Source: Kineosporia babensis
GTDB taxonomy: Bacteria > Actinomycetota > Actinomycetes > Actinomycetales > Kineosporiaceae
Direction: 5' to 3'
Assembly (NCBI RefSeq): GCF_021129305.1
Contig: NZ_JAJOMB010000003.1
Location: forward strand, 434,001 to 498,000
DNA: 64,000 nucleotides
The notes beneath the pieces were generated by a model. The model was not told where the DNA came from. It ran no database searches and saw only the letters and a list, made by a program, of their open reading frames with translations. Below are positions 63,326 through 64,000 of the stretch, piece by piece; positions within the stretch are counted from its first letter, which is position 1; every line of letters starts with the position of its first letter. The position numbers and the translations under genes were made by a program.

Positions 63326-64000
63326 CTACTTACCCGCCGCCGTACCAGCGACCACGGGCGGCGGGAACGGATTCATGCCCTTGTCGATCGCATACTTCCG
63401 GATCCAGTCGTCCCCGGCAGCCTTCTTCTCGGCGGCCAGCGCAGCGGCCTTCGCCTCGGCAACAGCGATCTGAGCCTCCGCCGCGAGCTTGTCAGCCTCG
63501 GCCTGCTTCTGCTGCGACTGAGCCTTCGACACCGCCGTCTGCTCCGCGCTGACAGCGTCCTTCAGTTCCGGGTTGACCGGGTCGGGCTTCCCGATCAGGA
63601 CCCGGAAACCGGTGAAGAAATGCTGCCCCTCAGGCGCCCCGGTCTGCTGGTCGACGAACGTCTGAATGTCCTTCGTCAGCTGTGTTTCGACGGCTGTCTT
63701 CGTGGTCGGGTCGTTCCACAGCTTGCGCCACTCGTAACCCTGGGCGATCCGGTCGTACGACGTGTCGAGGGGCGTACCGATGGCGAAGTTCAGCAGGCTC
63801 GTCCAACCCTCCGGCGTGCCGTCCGGGCGGGCATCGCCTTCCATGTCGGGACCCCAGTACGCCTTGTACCGGTTCCCGAGGCGCTCGTGGAACGCCTGGA
63901 GGATGCCGCCGGCGTACGTTTTCTCGCCGATCTTGGTTTCGCTGCAGCCGGTGTTCAGCGTGAACGTCACGGTCGCCGGAGCAAACAGCTCCACGTTGTC
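63326..64000 (-). CDS. SPFH/Band 7-like membrane-associated protein (partial, N-terminus beyond window)
   Basis: Open to the window edge (224 codons; reading D N V before the first GTG at 63994). VELFAPATVTFTLNTGCSET, LGNRYKAYWGPDM, a tail of Ala/Lys/Gln coiled coil (SKAQSQQKQAEADKLAAEAQ, AEAKAAALAAEKKAAGDDW). The domain order resembles SPFH/prohibitin-type proteins, which oligomerise on membranes; actinophages often carry one. The true N-terminus with its membrane anchor is cut off. Confidence 0.55.
   Translation of the reverse strand, partial: DNVELFAPATVTFTLNTGCSETKIGEKTYAGGILQAFHERLGNRYKAYWGPDMEGDARPDGTPEGWTSLLNFAIGTPLDTSYDRIAQGYEWRKLWNDPTTKTAVETQLTKDIQTFVDQQTGAPEGQHFFTGFRVLIGKPDPVNPELKDAVSAEQTAVSKAQSQQKQAEADKLAAEAQIAVAEAKAAALAAEKKAAGDDWIRKYAIDKGMNPFPPPVVAGTAAGK

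Noticed and set aside
1-64000. tRNA genes and CRISPR arrays
   Set aside because: No cloverleaf with T-arm consensus and no regularly spaced repeat-spacer structure were seen.

Overview
The window is a high-GC, gene-dense stretch of a temperate siphovirus genome from an actinomycete host. Streptomyces or a close relative is the likeliest host, because the small conserved families (DUF5662-like, DUF6221-like, CCWAC-type and HGG-type proteins), the frequent GTG starts and the Streptomyces-plasmid-like transfer genes all fit. Both ends are cut: the tape measure gene runs off the left edge and an SPFH-like gene runs off the right edge. No lysis gene was recognised inside the window, so holin and endolysin are expected beyond the tape measure gene.

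Positions 1-39.2 kb hold the late genes, almost all on the minus strand and read right to left: small terminase subunit (39.2 kb), large terminase (36.7), a receptor-binding cassette (34.8-30.7), integrase (28.3), a beta-helix/GH26-like tailspike (27.2), an operon of small genes (23.8-21.1), another beta-helix tail fibre (19.8), portal-MuF fusion (15.4), DEDDh-type exonuclease, protease with nested scaffold (12.1-10.3), decoration protein, major capsid protein (9.9), head-tail connectors, tail terminator, a Thg1-like tRNA-His guanylyltransferase (4.4), major tail protein (3.5), frameshifted tail assembly chaperones (2.9-2.2) and tape measure. Isolated plus-strand genes (15.5, 16.2, 20.2, 29.0-30.7, 34.9, 36.7, 37.0 kb) look like morons. 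They include an O-antigen polymerase/ligase-like membrane protein beside the spikes.

Almost every minus-strand late transcription unit is headed by one conserved element: a -10-like hexamer, about 7 nt, then GGGTTGGG. This predicts that the late mRNAs share the same 5' end. One copy lies inside the protease gene, exactly upstream of the internal scaffold start.

Positions 39.2-52.1 kb look like the backbone of an actinomycete integrative conjugative element or Streptomyces conjugative plasmid. They carry a KorA-like GntR/UTRA repressor (50.9 kb), a divergent excisionase-like gene (50.8), a run of small membrane (Spd-like) and secreted proteins, a 688-aa basic low-complexity membrane protein, a TraB/FtsK-type DNA translocase with a C-terminal winged helix (45.7-43.5), a DUF2637-like membrane protein and a YdjM-like membrane protein. 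Between the translocase gene and the DUF2637-like gene lie eight direct and two inverted GTCTCA repeats at roughly 11-12 bp spacing. They resemble the clt/TRS loci bound by TraB proteins. A complete virion programme joined to a conjugation-type translocase with a candidate recognition locus is the most striking property of the window.

Positions 52.1-64 kb hold a winged-helix replication-initiator-like gene, two convergent XRE regulators, a divergently regulated HTH gene with repeated operators, and long minus-strand operons of small, mostly unknown early genes joined by ATGA/GTGA overlaps.
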